This document shows positions 4,678-5,167 of a stretch of DNA of 5,167 bases, piece by piece. Position 1 is the stretch's first letter, and the number at the start of each line of letters is the position of its first letter. The translations under genes and the position numbers were made by a program. This DNA comes from Thermaceae bacterium. Its GTDB lineage: Bacteria > Deinococcota > Deinococci > Deinococcales > Marinithermaceae. Under the pieces are notes generated by a model, which saw only the letters and a list, made by a program, of their open reading frames with translations, made no database searches and had not been told where the DNA came from. The DNA lies in NCBI GenBank assembly GCA_027023115.1, contig JALVWZ010000009.1, positions 1 to 5,167 on the forward strand, read 5' to 3'.

Positions 4678-5167
4678 ATGAATGCCCTTGTCGAAGCCCG
4701 GAACCTGCATAAGGTCTACAAAGCTGACGGCGTAGAAACACCCGCCCTACGGGGTGTCAATCTAACTGTCCAAGCGGGCGAGTTCACTGCTATTGCCGGC
4801 CCGTCCGGCTCGGGAAAAAGCACACTATTACACCTCCTCGGCGGCCTCGACCGCCCCACCGAGGGCGAGGTCTGGCTGGACGGAGAACGTCTGGACGACA
4901 AGAACGCCGTGGAGCGGGCACGGATTCGCCTTTGGAAGGTGGGCTTCGTCTTTCAGGCCTATAACCTGATTCCGGTGCTTACCGCACTCGAGAACGCCGC
5001 CTTCGTACTCGAGCTGCGCGGACGGCCGTCCGCAGAACGGCGCGAGCGCGCTCTTGCGGCCCTGGCCGAGCTGGAGCTGGACGGCTACGCCGAGCGCCGC
5101 CCCAATCAGCTCTCGGGCGGGCAGCAGCAGCGGGTGGCGGTCGCCCGAGAGCTGATTGGGGCGGCGC
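4678..5167 (+). CDS. ABC transporter ATP-binding protein, LolD/MacB type, 3' end missing
   Basis: Cytoplasmic ATPase subunit that powers the two permeases. The first 163 residues are present; members of this family are usually about 220-250 aa. The Walker A motif is GPSGSGKST (41-49). The Q-loop is VFQAYNLIPVLTALEN (91-106), with Gln93; the VFQ-x-x-NLIP-x-LTALEN pattern is characteristic of the LolD/MacB/FtsE-like subgroup. The ABC signature is LSGGQQQR (145-152). Walker B, the D-loop and the switch histidine lie beyond the edge. Residues after VAVAR (153-157) read ELIGAA, where the family normally has AL followed by a short segment ending in Pro. Those bases are the reverse complement of 5094-5119 and are probably artefactual, so the sequence from about 5148 should not be used for inference. 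The gene is 10 nt downstream of the second permease and clearly in the same operon. Confidence 0.93.
   Translation, partial: MNALVEARNLHKVYKADGVETPALRGVNLTVQAGEFTAIAGPSGSGKSTLLHLLGGLDRPTEGEVWLDGERLDDKNAVERARIRLWKVGFVFQAYNLIPVLTALENAAFVLELRGRPSAERRERALAALAELELDGYAERRPNQLSGGQQQRVAVARELIGAA
5094..5167. repeat. Perfect 26-bp inverted repeat with 22-bp loop ending at the window edge
   Basis: Bases 5094-5119 and 5142-5167 are exact reverse complements across all 26 positions; the loop is 5120-5141. The left arm encodes the ordinary family sequence up to the LSGG signature. The right arm takes over just after VAVAR and reaches exactly to the last base, so it may continue outside. Its inner end contains CGCCCG (5142-5147), complementary to CGGGCG (5114-5119), a natural priming point for fold-back. 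An artefact is more likely than a biological element. Confidence 0.9.

Noticed and set aside
3993..4679. Long minus-strand open frame of 228 codons opposite the second permease
   Set aside because: It is Gln/His-rich antisense of a GC-rich gene, shows no family resemblance or ribosome binding site, and lies wholly under a well-supported permease.
5122..5130. CAG triplet run (GCAGCAGCAG) as a repeat element
   Set aside because: It simply encodes the consecutive glutamines of the normal ABC signature LSGGQQQR.

Overview
GC-rich bacterial chromosomal fragment. It carries one partial gene on the minus strand, a divergent serine dehydratase subunit gene, and a tightly packed five-gene operon (regulator, ABC permease, LolA-like periplasmic protein, second ABC permease, ABC ATPase) that runs off the right edge. 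Three things suggest Deinococcota, perhaps the Thermus/Meiothermus side: the signal peptide ending in ALA-Q, the high GC with moderate wobble bias, and first genes whose ATG sits 6 nt after a -10-like hexamer with no Shine-Dalgarno (leaderless style). A LolA-like protein also implies a cell with an outer membrane. This placement is an inference at moderate confidence; no marker gene is present.

Layout. 1-251 (minus): start of an exported protein of unknown function. 252-290: a 39-bp divergent intergenic gap with outward-facing -10-like hexamers. 291-956: sdaAB, the beta (ACT-domain) subunit of iron-sulfur L-serine dehydratase, without its alpha partner in view. 957-1004: a promoter with a perfect 6-bp-arm inverted repeat across its -35 box. 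1005-5167: the operon, with junctions of ATGA overlap, 8-nt gap, TGATG overlap and 10-nt gap, so co-transcription and translational coupling are very likely. No stretch over 300 bases lacks a gene.

How the genes fit together. The GbsR/MarR-type protein probably represses its own operon through the inverted repeat. The two FtsX/LolCE-type permeases, both 409 aa, probably form a heterodimer driven by the LolD/MacB-type ATPase. The secreted LolA-like protein encoded between them would be the periplasmic acceptor or effector. The simplest reading is a regulated Lol-like envelope transport system whose cargo (lipoprotein, lipid or other hydrophobic molecule) is unknown.

Caution at the right edge. 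The last 26 bases are a perfect reverse complement of bases 5094-5119, with a 22-base loop, and the match ends exactly at the last base. It falls inside a conserved ATPase region and replaces the expected residues after VAVAR. This looks like a fold-back (template-switch or assembly) artefact, so about the last 20 bases should not be trusted.
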